Assembly: GCA_964618975.1 (NCBI GenBank)
Contig: CAZUDI010000058.1
Coordinates: 1 to 24,253, forward strand
Length of the DNA stretch: 24,253 nt
Source of the DNA: CAZUDI01 sp964618975
GTDB lineage: Bacteria; Desulfobacterota; Desulfomonilia; UBA1062
Reading direction: 5' to 3'
The notes below the pieces were generated by a model. It was not told the origin of the DNA, did not search any database, and saw only the letters and a list, made by a program, of their open reading frames with translations. Positions 5,884 to 13,646 of the stretch are shown here, one piece after another. Numbering within the stretch: position 1 is the first letter of the stretch; the number at the start of each line of letters is the position of its first letter. The position numbers were made by a program, and so were the translations under genes.

Positions 5884-8669
5884 GCCAGCTGCCCGGCACA
5901 CCGGAGACAGATTCCGGGATGCCCGGCGGCCTTCCCGATCTCCTCGCTGTAATGCCAGCAGCGGGGGCACTTGGCACCCGGCGCCCTTTCCACCCGCACC
6001 CCGAGGGCCTCGAAGGCCTCGCTCTCGATATAAGGGCCGTCCGAGGCCTGCAGTGCGACCCCGGAGACGATAAACACGTCTGCCAGCAACGCTTCGATCG
6101 GCCGCAGAAATTCCAGGGTCTTATCGTCGCCTGAGAGCACCACGCGCGCATCGAGGGGGTGGCCAATGATCTTGTCGCGCCGCGCCTCCTCCATGACCTT
6201 CGAGACCTCCTGCCTGAGCGCGATGATCCGCCCCCACTTCGCCGCCAGGCCGTCGTCCATCAGGGCCTGGTCGGAGAGCGGCATGGCGCTCAGATGCACA
6301 CTTAAGGCCTTGCCGTCAAAGGCCGGGATATGGTCCCAGATCTCCTCGGCGGTGAAGGCCAGGATGGGGGCGATAAGCCGGGTGAGATCCCTGAGGACCA
6401 GAAAGATGGCGCTCTGTGCCGAGCGTCGCTCCTTCGAGCCGGCCCGGTACACGTAAAGGCGGTCCTTGAGGATATCCAGATAGAAGGAGCTCATCTCCAC
6501 CACACAGAAATTGTGCACGAGCTGGTAGATGACATAGGGCTCGAAGTCCTCATAGGCCGCGCGCACCTTCTCGATGAGCAGCTGCGTGACGTGCAGCGCG
6601 TAGCGGTCGAGCTCCAGCATATCGCCGATGGGCACCATGTCGGTGAACGGATCGAAGTCGGAGAGGTTGCCCAGCATGAAGCGCGCCGTGTTGCGGATAC
6701 GGCGGTAGGTCTCTACCATGCGCTTGATGATCTCGTCCGAGATGCGGATGTCGCTCTTGTAGTCCTGGGCGCTTACCCACAGTCGCAGGATCTCGGCGCC
6801 GTACTCCTGGATGATCTCCTGGGGCGAGATGGTGTTGCCCAGCGACTTGGACATCTTCTTGCCCTCGCCGTCCACCACGAAGCCGTGCGTAAGCACACTC
6901 TTGTAGGGGGCCACACCCCGGGTGCCGACCGAGGCCAAGAGCGTCGACTGGAACCAGCCGCGGTGCTGGTCCGAACCCTCCAGATAGAGGTCCACCGGCA
7001 GGCCGAGGCGGGCATCGCCCTCGCACACCGCGGCATAGCTCACACCCGAATCGAACCAGACATCCACGATGTCCTCCTCCTTCTCGAGGTTGCTTCCGCC
7101 ACAGGCCGGGCAATGCGTGCCCGGGGGCAGGAGGTCGGATACGGGATGGGTGAACCAGGCGTCGGCGCCCTCGTGCTCGAAGAGCCCAGCCACGAAATCG
7201 GCGATGGCCTGCGAGGTGACGAGCTCGCCACAGTCCTTACAGAAAAACACCGGAATGGGGACACCCCAGTCCCGCTGTCGCGAGATGCACCAGTCGGGCC
7301 GGCTGCTGACCATGTTGTGGATGCGTTCCCGCCCCCAGGAGGGGATCCAGCGCACCCGGTCGATGGCCTCCAGCGCCTTGGCCCTCAGATCGTTCATCTC
7401 CATGGAGATGAACCACTGGGGGGTGGAGCGGAAGATGATGGGGTTCTTGCAGCGCCAGCAGTAGGGGTAGGCATGGGCATAGTCGTGGCAGTCAAGCAGG
7501 GCGCCTTCGCGCTTAAGGGCGGCGTTGACCGCCTCGTTGGCATCGAAGACGAACTGCCCGGCGAACTCCTCGCCCACCTCCCGGGTGAATCGGCCGTCAC
7601 CGTCCACCGGGGCGTAGATGTCGAGGCCGTAGGCCCGCCCGATCTCGTAGTCCTCCTCGCCGTGGCCCGGGGCAATGTGCACGCAGCCCGAACCGGCCTC
7701 CAGGGTGACGAAGGGCGCCAGGATGAGCCGGCTGGAGCGCTCGTAGAGGGGGTGTCGCGCCTCGAGCCCCTCCAGGGCCTGACCTTTGAAGACGGCCAGG
7801 GTGGTATAGTCCCTGAGTCCGATCTGGGCCATGACGTCTTCCACCAGGTCGGTAGCCAGGATCAACATCCCGTGCGCGGCGGTCTTGACCGCCGAATACT
7901 CGAGGTCGGCGTGCAGGGCGATGGCCAGGTTGGCCGGAATGGTCCAGGGGGTGGTGGTCCAGATCACGACCGCCACGTCATTCTGGCCGGCGAGTTCGGG
8001 CAGCCGAGAGGCGATATCCGAGATCATGGGGAAGCGCACGAAGATGGCCGGCGTGACCTGATCGTGATACTCCACCTCGGCCTCGGCCAGGGCCGTCTTG
8101 CAGGAGGCGCACCAGTAGACCGGCTTGCGGGCCTTGTAGAGTGCGTCGGCCCCGATAAACTTACCCAGCTCGCGGGCGATGGTGGCCTCGTAGCTGAATT
8201 TCATGGTGACGTACGGTTCGTCCCAGACCCCCAGCACGCCCAGACGCTTGAATTCGTTGCGCTGGATGTCGAGAAACTTCTCGGCGTACCTCCGGCAGGC
8301 CTGCCGGATCTCGGCCTTGGACATGTCGGCCTTCTTTTCCTTGAGCTCGAGCTCGACATGGTGCTCGATGGGCAGCCCATGGCAGTCCCAGCCGGGCAGG
8401 TAAAAGGTATTGTAGCCCATCATGAAGAGCGACTTGACGATGATGTCCTTGAGGATCTTGTTCAGGGCGGTGCCCAGATGGATGTGTCCGTTGGCATAGG
8501 GCGGCCCGTCATGCAGGATGAACGTCGGCCGGCCTTCTGACGCGACCAGTATCTGCCGATAGAGCCCCTGCTCGTCCCAGCGCGCGAGAAATTCCGGCTC
8601 CCTTTGGGCCAGCTTGGCCTTCATGGGGAAGGCGGTCTGCGGCAGACAGAGCGTATCCTTGTAATCCAT
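5880..8669 (-). CDS. ileS: Isoleucyl-tRNA synthetase
   Basis: The product has 929 residues, full length for the bacterial enzyme, which charges tRNA-Ile with isoleucine in the cytoplasm. The class-I signature HIGH variant PYANGHIHLG is at about 57-66. The editing (CP1) domain contains TTTPWTIPANLAIALH. The KMSKS loop is at 605-609, followed by LGNTISPQEI. At the C-terminus a zinc finger CPRCWHYSEEIG...CLRC is present. ATG 8669 follows AAGGAGG by 6 bases. The gene ends in an ATGA overlap with lspA, a common ileS-lspA arrangement. I see no T-box leader in the 257 bp upstream; that gap holds a repeat copy and two hairpins. Confidence 0.98.
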   Translation of the reverse strand: MDYKDTLCLPQTAFPMKAKLAQREPEFLARWDEQGLYRQILVASEGRPTFILHDGPPYANGHIHLGTALNKILKDIIVKSLFMMGYNTFYLPGWDCHGLPIEHHVELELKEKKADMSKAEIRQACRRYAEKFLDIQRNEFKRLGVLGVWDEPYVTMKFSYEATIARELGKFIGADALYKARKPVYWCASCKTALAEAEVEYHDQVTPAIFVRFPMISDIASRLPELAGQNDVAVVIWTTTPWTIPANLAIALHADLEYSAVKTAAHGMLILATDLVEDVMAQIGLRDYTTLAVFKGQALEGLEARHPLYERSSRLILAPFVTLEAGSGCVHIAPGHGEEDYEIGRAYGLDIYAPVDGDGRFTREVGEEFAGQFVFDANEAVNAALKREGALLDCHDYAHAYPYCWRCKNPIIFRSTPQWFISMEMNDLRAKALEAIDRVRWIPSWGRERIHNMVSSRPDWCISRQRDWGVPIPVFFCKDCGELVTSQAIADFVAGLFEHEGADAWFTHPVSDLLPPGTHCPACGGSNLEKEEDIVDVWFDSGVSYAAVCEGDARLGLPVDLYLEGSDQHRGWFQSTLLASVGTRGVAPYKSVLTHGFVVDGEGKKMSKSLGNTISPQEIIQEYGAEILRLWVSAQDYKSDIRISDEIIKRMVETYRRIRNTARFMLGNLSDFDPFTDMVPIGDMLELDRYALHVTQLLIEKVRAAYEDFEPYVIYQLVHNFCVVEMSSFYLDILKDRLYVYRAGSKERRSAQSAIFLVLRDLTRLIAPILAFTAEEIWDHIPAFDGKALSVHLSAMPLSDQALMDDGLAAKWGRIIALRQEVSKVMEEARRDKIIGHPLDARVVLSGDDKTLEFLRPIEALLADVFIVSGVALQASDGPYIESEAFEALGVRVERAPGAKCPRCWHYSEEIGKAAGHPGICLRCAGQLA

Positions 8670-8768
8670 GACATCCTCCTTGGTTGCGTTCGCCCGAGAC
8701 TCTAGCCCATGGCATCGATGCTTGTCAATGCCACGATAGGCGCGCCAGGCACAGGATAAATCAAGGGT

Positions 8769-8842
8769 ATGAACCCCGGGGCAAGCCTGAGACCCCTGCT
8801 TTCCGCTGCAAGCAGCGGGGTATATGACCCTCAGGCGATTAA
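8769..8842 (+). repeat. Intergenic dyad repeat, copy 3
   Basis: ATGAACCCCGGGGCAAGCC, then CTGCTTTCCGCTGCAAG, then CAGCGGGG, then TATGACCCTCAGGCGATTAAG. It contains the perfect hairpin CCGCTGC-AA-GCAGCGG. This is the best-preserved subtype, nearly identical in its core to copies at 13145 and 20810. It lies between the ACT-domain gene and ileS. Confidence 0.8.
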
Positions 8843-8866
8843 GGCTTCCCCCAGGGCTTACAGGGG

Positions 8867-8924
8867 CCGCCCTGACCCGGGGGGGCCAGCCCCCCGGGTC
8901 AGGGCGGTGCCTGCCAAAGGCAGG
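8867..8924 (-). terminator. Strong hairpin pair downstream of the ACT-domain gene
   Basis: A perfect 18-bp stem (8867-8884 with 8890-8907, 5-base loop) begins 20 bp after the ACT-gene stop. Between the two sits a smaller hairpin, CCTGCC-AAA-GGCAGG (8910-8924). Position suggests an end-of-operon terminator for the minus-strand iorA-iorB-paaK-ACT unit. No U-tract follows, so it may act with another factor or as a 3'-end stabiliser. Confidence 0.5.
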
Positions 8925-8926
8925 TC

Positions 8927-9358
8927 TCAGAGTCCGTAGACCTTCTGTCCCGGCAGCACGGTGAACCCGCCCTGGGTGAGCAACTCGATGGCGCGGTCCG
9001 TGGCGTCGAAACGGAAAATCATGACCGCGTTCTCGCCGCTGCGCTCCACGAAGGCGTACATGTACTCGACGTTGACGCCAGATTGCGACAGATACTCGAG
9101 GATGCCGTGCAGACCGCCGGGGCGGTCGGGCACCTCGACGGCCACCACGGTGGTGCCGCCCACGGCGATGCCGCTGTCCTTGAGCGCCTGTTTGGCCCTG
9201 TCCACGTCATTGACTATGAGCCTCAGGATACCGAAATCGGTGGTATCGGCCAGTGACAGGGCCCGGATATTGATGCCGGCATCCCGCAGCACGCGCGTCA
9301 CGTCGGTTATCGAACCGGGCCGGTTCTCCAGAAACACGGATATCTGTTCCACCTTCAT
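8927..9358 (-). CDS. Tandem ACT-domain protein
   Basis: The product has 143 residues made of two ACT domains: about 4-70 (KVEQISVFLENRPGSITDVT...) and 72-140 (VVAVEVPDRPGGLHGILEYL...). Each has the beta-alpha-beta-beta-alpha-beta pattern with the ligand-site glycine after the first strand (RPGSI, RPGGL). ACT domains usually bind amino acids. No catalytic domain is attached. Stand-alone ACT proteins of this size are commonly encoded beside phenylacetate-CoA ligase and indolepyruvate oxidoreductase genes, and paaK ends 19 bp upstream here. GGAGGT precedes the ATG by 9 bases. A role as an aromatic amino acid or aryl-acid sensor for the operon is inference. Confidence 0.88.
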   Translation of the reverse strand: MKVEQISVFLENRPGSITDVTRVLRDAGINIRALSLADTTDFGILRLIVNDVDRAKQALKDSGIAVGGTTVVAVEVPDRPGGLHGILEYLSQSGVNVEYMYAFVERSGENAVMIFRFDATDRAIELLTQGGFTVLPGQKVYGL

Positions 9359-9377
9359 CTCTTAAGGACCTCCTTGG

Positions 9378-10679
9378 CTAAATCTCACGCCTATCAATAA
9401 CACGCTGGGCCTTGCCTTCAAAGCGTTTCAAGGTCTTGGGCTCCACCAGCTTGATCTTGGCCGTCACCCCGAGGAGGTCCTTGATGTCCTTGGAGATGCG
9501 CCGCTCCAGACCCTGGAGCACCCGCACCTCGTCGGAGAAGACCTGCTCGCTGACCTCCACCTGCACCTCCAGGGAGTCCATGGAGCCTTCGCGCTCCACG
9601 ATCAGCTGGTAGTGCGGCTCCAGGCCCTCGATGTCCATGAGCACGCTCTCGATCTGAGAGGGGAAGACATTGACCCCGCGGATGATGAGCATGTCGTCAC
9701 TGCGGCCCGAGACCCGCTCCATGCGCACGAAGGTGCGCCCGCAGCGGCAGATGGCGGGCATGAGGCGCGAGATGTCCTTGGTACGGTAGCGGATCAACGG
9801 GAAGGCCTCCTTGGTGATGGTGGTGAAGACCAGTTCGCCCTTCTCACCGTAGGGCAACTGTTCCCCGGTTTCGGGATCGATGATCTCCACGATGAAATGA
9901 TCCTCGAAGACGTGCAGCCCGTTGCGCCCCTCGACACACTCCATGGAGACCCCGGGCCCGATGATCTCGGACAGCCCGTAGATGTCGAGCGCCATGATGT
10001 CGAGCTTGCTCTCGATCTCCAGACGCATCTTCTCGCTCCAGGGCTCGGCCCCCAGGATGCCCACACGCAGCTTGAGCGACTTCATGTCCACACCCATCTC
10101 TTCGCCGGCCTCGGCCAGATAGAGGGCATAAGAGGGGGTGCAGCAGATGGCGGTGGGCCCGAAATCCTGCAACAGCATGATCTGCTTCTTGGTGCTGCCC
10201 CCGGACATGGGGATCACGCTGGCACCGAGCCTTTCGGCCCCGTAGTGGGCCCCCAGCCCGCCGGTGAAGAGCCCGTAGCCGTAGGCGTTGTGGATGATGT
10301 CGTTGCGGGTCAGCCCGGCGGCGGAAAACGAGCGCGCCATGAGCTCGGCCCAGGTCTCGATGTCACGCTTGGTGTAGCCCACCACCGTGGGCTTGCCCGT
10401 GGTGCCCGACGAGGCGTGCACCCGCACCACGTTGCTCATGGGCACGGTGAACAGCCCAAAGGGGTAGCTGTCACGCAGGTCCTGCTTGGTGGTAAAGGGC
10501 AGGCGCCTCAGATCATCCAGCGAGCGGATGTCATCCGGGCTCACCCCGGCCTCGTCGAAGGCCTTGCGGTAGAAGCCCACCGTGTGGTAGACGCGCTGGG
10601 CCACCTGCCGCAGGCGTTTGAGCTGCAGGGCCTCCAACGCCTCGCGCGGCAACGTCTCGAATTCCTCGTTAAAAATCAT
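9378..10679 (-). CDS. paaK: Phenylacetate-CoA ligase (aryl acetate-CoA ligase)
   Basis: The product has 433 residues. It is an AMP-forming ligase that makes aryl acetyl-CoA from aryl acetate, CoA and ATP. The phosphate-binding loop SSGTTGKPTVVGYT is at about 90-103. The adenylate motif YGLSEIIGPGVSMEC lies mid-protein, and the C-terminal lid begins at SGRSDDMLIIRGVNVFPSQIE. The ATG at 10679 is preferred over an in-frame start at 10700 because AGGAGG lies 6 bases before it. iorB ends 124 bp upstream. Paired with IorAB, the enzyme could convert phenyl- or indoleacetate to the CoA ester for reductive carboxylation, or run in the ATP-yielding direction from aryl pyruvates. Confidence 0.95.
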   Translation of the reverse strand: MIFNEEFETLPREALEALQLKRLRQVAQRVYHTVGFYRKAFDEAGVSPDDIRSLDDLRRLPFTTKQDLRDSYPFGLFTVPMSNVVRVHASSGTTGKPTVVGYTKRDIETWAELMARSFSAAGLTRNDIIHNAYGYGLFTGGLGAHYGAERLGASVIPMSGGSTKKQIMLLQDFGPTAICCTPSYALYLAEAGEEMGVDMKSLKLRVGILGAEPWSEKMRLEIESKLDIMALDIYGLSEIIGPGVSMECVEGRNGLHVFEDHFIVEIIDPETGEQLPYGEKGELVFTTITKEAFPLIRYRTKDISRLMPAICRCGRTFVRMERVSGRSDDMLIIRGVNVFPSQIESVLMDIEGLEPHYQLIVEREGSMDSLEVQVEVSEQVFSDEVRVLQGLERRISKDIKDLLGVTAKIKLVEPKTLKRFEGKAQRVIDRREI

Positions 10680-10803
10680 ACGAAACCTCCTATTCCTCAA
10701 AAGATATGTGCAGGGCGCCCCCTTGAAGCGCAGGCGCCGCGCATGGCTGGTCAGGTATCATACGCCCTGCTCCCGCGGGAAGGGATCCCGTACCGCAGAT
10801 CCC

Positions 10804-11394
10804 CTACCCTTGAGCACCGGTCAGGCCTTCCACGTCCAGGGCCCGGCCGGCTCTGAAGCCCTCGATATTGATATCTCTGATCTTCAGCGGCAGCATGTCT
10901 TTCAGGGTCTCGATCCAGAGGCCCTCCTCGGGCGGGAGATGGACCGAGAGCACCCCCAGCATGACGATGTTGAGCCCGCGCGGATTGCCGATGCGGCGCG
11001 CCGCCTGTGAAGCCTCCACCCGGCAGACCCTCTGCGTGTGGCCCCGAAGGATCGGGCCCACGTCGGGATAAGAATCCTTGCCGGCCAGCACGGAAGGCGG
11101 CGGCAACCGGAAGCGGTTGACGATCACGAGCGTCTCGCTCTTGAGATAGCCCAGATACCGCGCGGCCTCCAGCTCCTCGAAGGCCAGCAGGATGTCGCAC
11201 GCGCCCTCCGGAATGATGGGGGAGGCCACCCGCTCCCCGCTGCGCACGTGCGACATGACCGATCCGCCCCGCTGCGCCATCCCGTGGATCTCCGACTTCT
11301 TCACGTCCAGCCCCGAGCGCAGCATCACCTCGCTGAGGACGTCCGAGGACAGGATGATGCCCTGCCCGCCCACACCTGCCATGAGCACGTTCAT
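10804..11394 (-). CDS. iorB: Indolepyruvate:ferredoxin oxidoreductase, beta subunit
   Basis: The product has 196 residues. It opens with MNVLMAGVGGQGIILSSDVL, the glycine-rich start of the gamma/beta-type 2-oxoacid:acceptor oxidoreductase domain, followed by KKSEIHGMAQRGGSVMSHVR, the conserved family block. With IorA it forms the enzyme that interconverts aryl pyruvates plus CoA with aryl acetyl-CoA, CO2 and reduced ferredoxin in the cytoplasm. The ATG overlaps the iorA stop in ATGA, and GGAGGT for iorB lies within the last iorA codons, so the subunits are translationally coupled. Confidence 0.95.
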   Translation of the reverse strand: MNVLMAGVGGQGIILSSDVLSEVMLRSGLDVKKSEIHGMAQRGGSVMSHVRSGERVASPIIPEGACDILLAFEELEAARYLGYLKSETLVIVNRFRLPPPSVLAGKDSYPDVGPILRGHTQRVCRVEASQAARRIGNPRGLNIVMLGVLSVHLPPEEGLWIETLKDMLPLKIRDINIEGFRAGRALDVEGLTGAQG

Positions 11395-13124
11395 TTTTTA
11401 CCTCCGATCGCATCCGCCGGGCAGAGTTCGGCGCAGATGCCGCACCCGACGCACATGTCGTTGATGCGGGCCTTGTCCTGCACAAACTCCAGCGCCGGGC
11501 AGCCCAGGCCAATGCACACCCCGCACCCGGTGCAGCTCTCGGCGTCCACGCCCAGGACCTCACCGGAGACCGTGCGCGACTTGAGCAGCACGCAGGGCGC
11601 CTGCGCGATGATCACCGCCGGCCCCTCGAAGGCCAGGGCCTCCTTCACCTTGCGGCGGGTCTCGGCCAGGGCATAGGGATTGACCCGCTCCACCCAGCGG
11701 ATGCCCAGGGCCCGCACCAGGGCCTCCAGGTCGAGTGCCGTGGTCTCTTCCCCCTGGAGGGTGACCCCGGTACCGGGGTGGTTCTGGGCGCCGGTCATGG
11801 CGGTGGTGCGGTTGTCCAGGATCACGACCAGGGCGTAGCCCTCGTTGTAGGCCAGGTTCATGAGCCCGGTGAGCCCGGAATGAAAGAAGGTCGAGTCGCC
11901 GATCACGGCCGCGATCCTCTGCCGGCCACGACCGAAGACCTTGGACATGCCGTGGGCGTGGTTGATGCCGGCCCCCATGCACAGGGTGGTGTCGATGGCA
12001 TCCAGGGGCGGCAGGAAGCCCAGGGTGTAGCAGCCGATATCGCCGGCGATGAAGCACTGGTTGCGTTTGAGGGCCCACAGCATCCCCCGGTGCGGGCAGC
12101 CCGGGCACATGCTGGGCGGCCGCGCCGGCAGGGCCACTCCGGGTACGGGCGTATCTTGAGACGGCACTCCCGTGATGGCGCGCCTCACCGCCGTGGGGCC
12201 GAGTTCGCCGCAGACCGGGATTTTATCCTTGCCCCGGCAGGCAATCCCCAGGGCGCGCACCTGCTCCTCGACAAAGCCGTCGAGCTCCTCGACCACCCAC
12301 AGCTCGTCCACCATGGAGGCGAATTCACGGATCTTCTCATCCGGCAGGGGATAGGAGAACCCCAGCTTGAGGAAGGAGGCCCCGGGAAAGGCCTCCCGGG
12401 CATACTGGTAGGCCACCCCGGAGGCGATGATGCCCCGGGAGGTATCGCCGCGTTCGATGACGTTCAGGGTGCAGGTGTTGGCATAGGCCCTGAGCGCCAC
12501 CAGGCGCTTTTCGATCACCGGGTGGCGCCGGCGGGCATTGGCCGGCAGCATGACCCACTCGGCCGGGTGCCGTTCGAGGCTCGCCTCTCTTGGCGCCTGC
12601 GGCTCGCCCAGCTCCACCACGCCGCGCGAGTGGGCGATGCGCGTCGTGGTCCGCAGCATCACCGGGGTCTCGAAATGCTCGCTGATCTCCAGGGCCCGGA
12701 TCAGGAAGTCCTTGGCCTCCTGGGAGGAGGACGGCTCCAGCAGGGGGATCTTGGCAAAGCGGGCGTAGTGCCGGTTGTCCTGCTCGTTCTGCGAGGAGAA
12801 GAGCTCGGGGTCGTCGGCGCTCACCAGCACCAGCCCGCCGCGGATGAGGGTATAGGGCAGGGTCATGAGCGGGTCGGCCGCCACGTTGACGCCCACATGC
12901 TTCATGACCGCCATCGTGCGCGCCCCGGCATACGAGGCGCCGGCGGCCACCTCGAGGGCCACCTTCTCGTTGGGGGCCCACTCGGCCCGGATGGTGGGAA
13001 AATCCCGTGCAATGGTCTCGAGCACCTCGGTGCTGGGAGTGCCCGGGTAGGCGCTGGCATAGGCCACCCCGGCCTCGAACGCCCCGCGGGCAATCGCCTC
13101 GTTGCCGCTCAGTATCCGTTTCAT
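11391..13124 (-). CDS. iorA: Indolepyruvate:ferredoxin oxidoreductase, alpha subunit
   Basis: The product has 577 residues, a usual length. The N-terminal pyrimidine-binding domain starts near ILSGNEAIARGAFEAGV and contains YPGTPSTEVLE. The thiamine-diphosphate domain shows MCPGCPHRGM, GDIGCYTLGFLPPL and the metal-site block ILDNRTTAMTGAQNHPGTG. The C-terminus carries two [4Fe-4S] motifs: CTGCGVCIGLGCP and CVGCGICAELCP. AAGGAG precedes the ATG. It is the first long gene of the operon, and the 270 bp upstream hold a repeat copy and an apparent Phe/Tyr attenuator. The reaction is reversible at low potential, so direction cannot be read from the enzyme alone. Confidence 0.97.
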   Translation of the reverse strand: MKRILSGNEAIARGAFEAGVAYASAYPGTPSTEVLETIARDFPTIRAEWAPNEKVALEVAAGASYAGARTMAVMKHVGVNVAADPLMTLPYTLIRGGLVLVSADDPELFSSQNEQDNRHYARFAKIPLLEPSSSQEAKDFLIRALEISEHFETPVMLRTTTRIAHSRGVVELGEPQAPREASLERHPAEWVMLPANARRRHPVIEKRLVALRAYANTCTLNVIERGDTSRGIIASGVAYQYAREAFPGASFLKLGFSYPLPDEKIREFASMVDELWVVEELDGFVEEQVRALGIACRGKDKIPVCGELGPTAVRRAITGVPSQDTPVPGVALPARPPSMCPGCPHRGMLWALKRNQCFIAGDIGCYTLGFLPPLDAIDTTLCMGAGINHAHGMSKVFGRGRQRIAAVIGDSTFFHSGLTGLMNLAYNEGYALVVILDNRTTAMTGAQNHPGTGVTLQGEETTALDLEALVRALGIRWVERVNPYALAETRRKVKEALAFEGPAVIIAQAPCVLLKSRTVSGEVLGVDAESCTGCGVCIGLGCPALEFVQDKARINDMCVGCGICAELCPADAIGGKK

Positions 13125-13144
13125 GCGCGCTCCTTAATCATGGG

Positions 13145-13220
13145 TAATAAACCCCAGGGCAAGCCCTGGACCCTGCTTTCCGCTGCAAGCAGCGGGGAAC
13201 TCGACCCTCAAGGCCATCAA
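13145..13220 (+). repeat. Intergenic dyad repeat, copy 4
   Basis: TAATAAACCCCAGGGCAAGCC, then CCCTGCTTTCCGCTGCAAG, CAGCGGGG, CTCGACCCTCAAGGCC. The 27-base core is the same as in the copy at 8769. It sits between the attenuator terminator and the iorA start, so it would be part of the iorA leader RNA, read in antisense. Confidence 0.75.
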
Positions 13221-13231
13221 AATTTAAGAAT

Positions 13232-13267
13232 AAAAAAAGAGGCCATGGTCTTTCGCCCATGGCCTCT
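13232..13267 (-). terminator. Intrinsic terminator of the iorA attenuator
   Basis: Read on the minus strand: AGAGGCCATGG (13267-13257), 8-base loop GCGAAAGA, CCATGGCCTCT (13248-13238), then a run of T ending at 13232. An 11-bp perfect stem followed immediately by seven T is a textbook factor-independent terminator. It is 108 bp before iorA and about 130 bp after the promoter at 13370-13398, with no ordinary gene in between. Confidence 0.9.
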
Positions 13268-13289
13268 GCGTGTGCGCCTCTGCCCCGGC

Positions 13290-13361
13290 CTATGGGCTCG
13301 ACCTTCTAAACCCGTAAAAAAAGCCAGTAAAGTATGCCGGGGCCACCGGGAATATCATCAT
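13290..13361 (-). CDS. Phe/Tyr-rich leader peptide of the iorA operon
   Basis: A 23-codon frame from ATG at 13361 to TAG at 13292-13290. It begins MMIFPVAP and continues AYFTGFFYGF, then RRSSP. Five Phe and two Tyr in 23 residues, six of them packed in residues 10-18, recall the E. coli pheA and pheST leader peptides. A second ATG follows directly at 13358. AGGGG stands 2 and 5 bases before the two ATGs, but the best promoter would start transcription within a few bases of 13361, so the message may be almost leaderless. The peptide probably has no function beyond being translated. It lies directly before the terminator and upstream of iorA. Confidence 0.7.
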   Translation of the reverse strand: MMIFPVAPAYFTGFFYGFRRSSP

Positions 13362-13369
13362 AGCCCCTA

Positions 13370-13398
13370 TATATTGAGAATTTCATTACAGGTGTCAA
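13370..13398 (-). promoter_or_regulatory. Promoter of the iorA leader
   Basis: Minus-strand TTGACA (13398-13393, perfect -35) with AATATA at 13375-13370 after 17 bases; overlapping ATATAT and TATATA give 18- and 19-base spacers. Transcription would start at about 13364-13361. A run of 11 C on the plus strand (13415-13425) lies just upstream. Confidence 0.6.
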
Positions 13399-13564
13399 GG
13401 AATTTTTTGGCGCTCCCCCCCCCCCAGAGTGATCTTGCGCGGGGACGTGGTCCCGACAATCCTCCTCCAGCTAACCAAACTGAACTATTCAATAAATTGA
13501 CACAGCCCTGCATGGCCGCCGACTCCCTCCCTTCCCTTGTTTCTCCTATCCATATGATTCTCTC

Positions 13565-13570
13565 TATAAT
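13565..13570 (+). promoter_or_regulatory. Isolated -10 element upstream of the STN-like gene
   Basis: A perfect TATAAT in an AT-rich stretch about 77 bp before the start at 13647. No convincing -35 box stands 16-18 bases upstream, so the assignment is weak. Confidence 0.3.
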
Positions 13571-13646
13571 TTATCCTTCTGATGCACAATTGTTGTGGTC
13601 TCATTTTTTTCTCAAGCTCACCTGCCGGTTGTCCGATTTAAGTGAC

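Larger units (their letters stand above)
13232..13361 (-). promoter_or_regulatory. Phe/Tyr ribosome-mediated attenuator of iorAB-paaK-ACT
   Basis: Three competing pairings are visible on the minus strand. 1:2 is GCCCCGGC (13343-13336, codons 7-9 of the leader peptide) with GCCGGGGC (13289-13282), 8 bp. 2:3 is GCCCATAGGCC (13297-13287) with GGCCATGGGC (13264-13255), 10 bp with one bulged A. 3:4 is the terminator. Segment 2 contains the leader peptide's TAG stop. A ribosome stalled on the Tyr/Phe codons (13334-13308) covers segment 1 and leaves 2 free to pair with 3, so transcription continues. A ribosome reaching the stop covers 2 and the terminator forms. This is the logic of the classical pheA, pheST and trp attenuators. 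The folding is deduced by hand. Confidence 0.75.

Noticed and set aside
6330..8540. A 736-codon open frame antisense to ileS
   Set aside because: The sense strand encodes a full-length isoleucyl-tRNA synthetase with all motifs; the antisense frame is a composition artefact.
8670..8926. A T-box leader for ileS
   Set aside because: No T-box sequence, specifier loop or terminator/antiterminator pair is seen; the gap is filled by the repeat copy and hairpins belonging to the upstream operon.
13415..13425. A run of 11 C as a phase-variation tract
   Set aside because: It lies upstream of the -35 of the iorA leader promoter and in no gene. Slippage could at most change upstream spacing, and run length could also be a sequencing uncertainty.
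11778..13646. A long plus-strand open frame running into the STN-like gene
   Set aside because: Everything before 13647 is antisense to iorA or intergenic, has no ribosome site, and only the last 223 codons show a signal peptide and a plausible domain.
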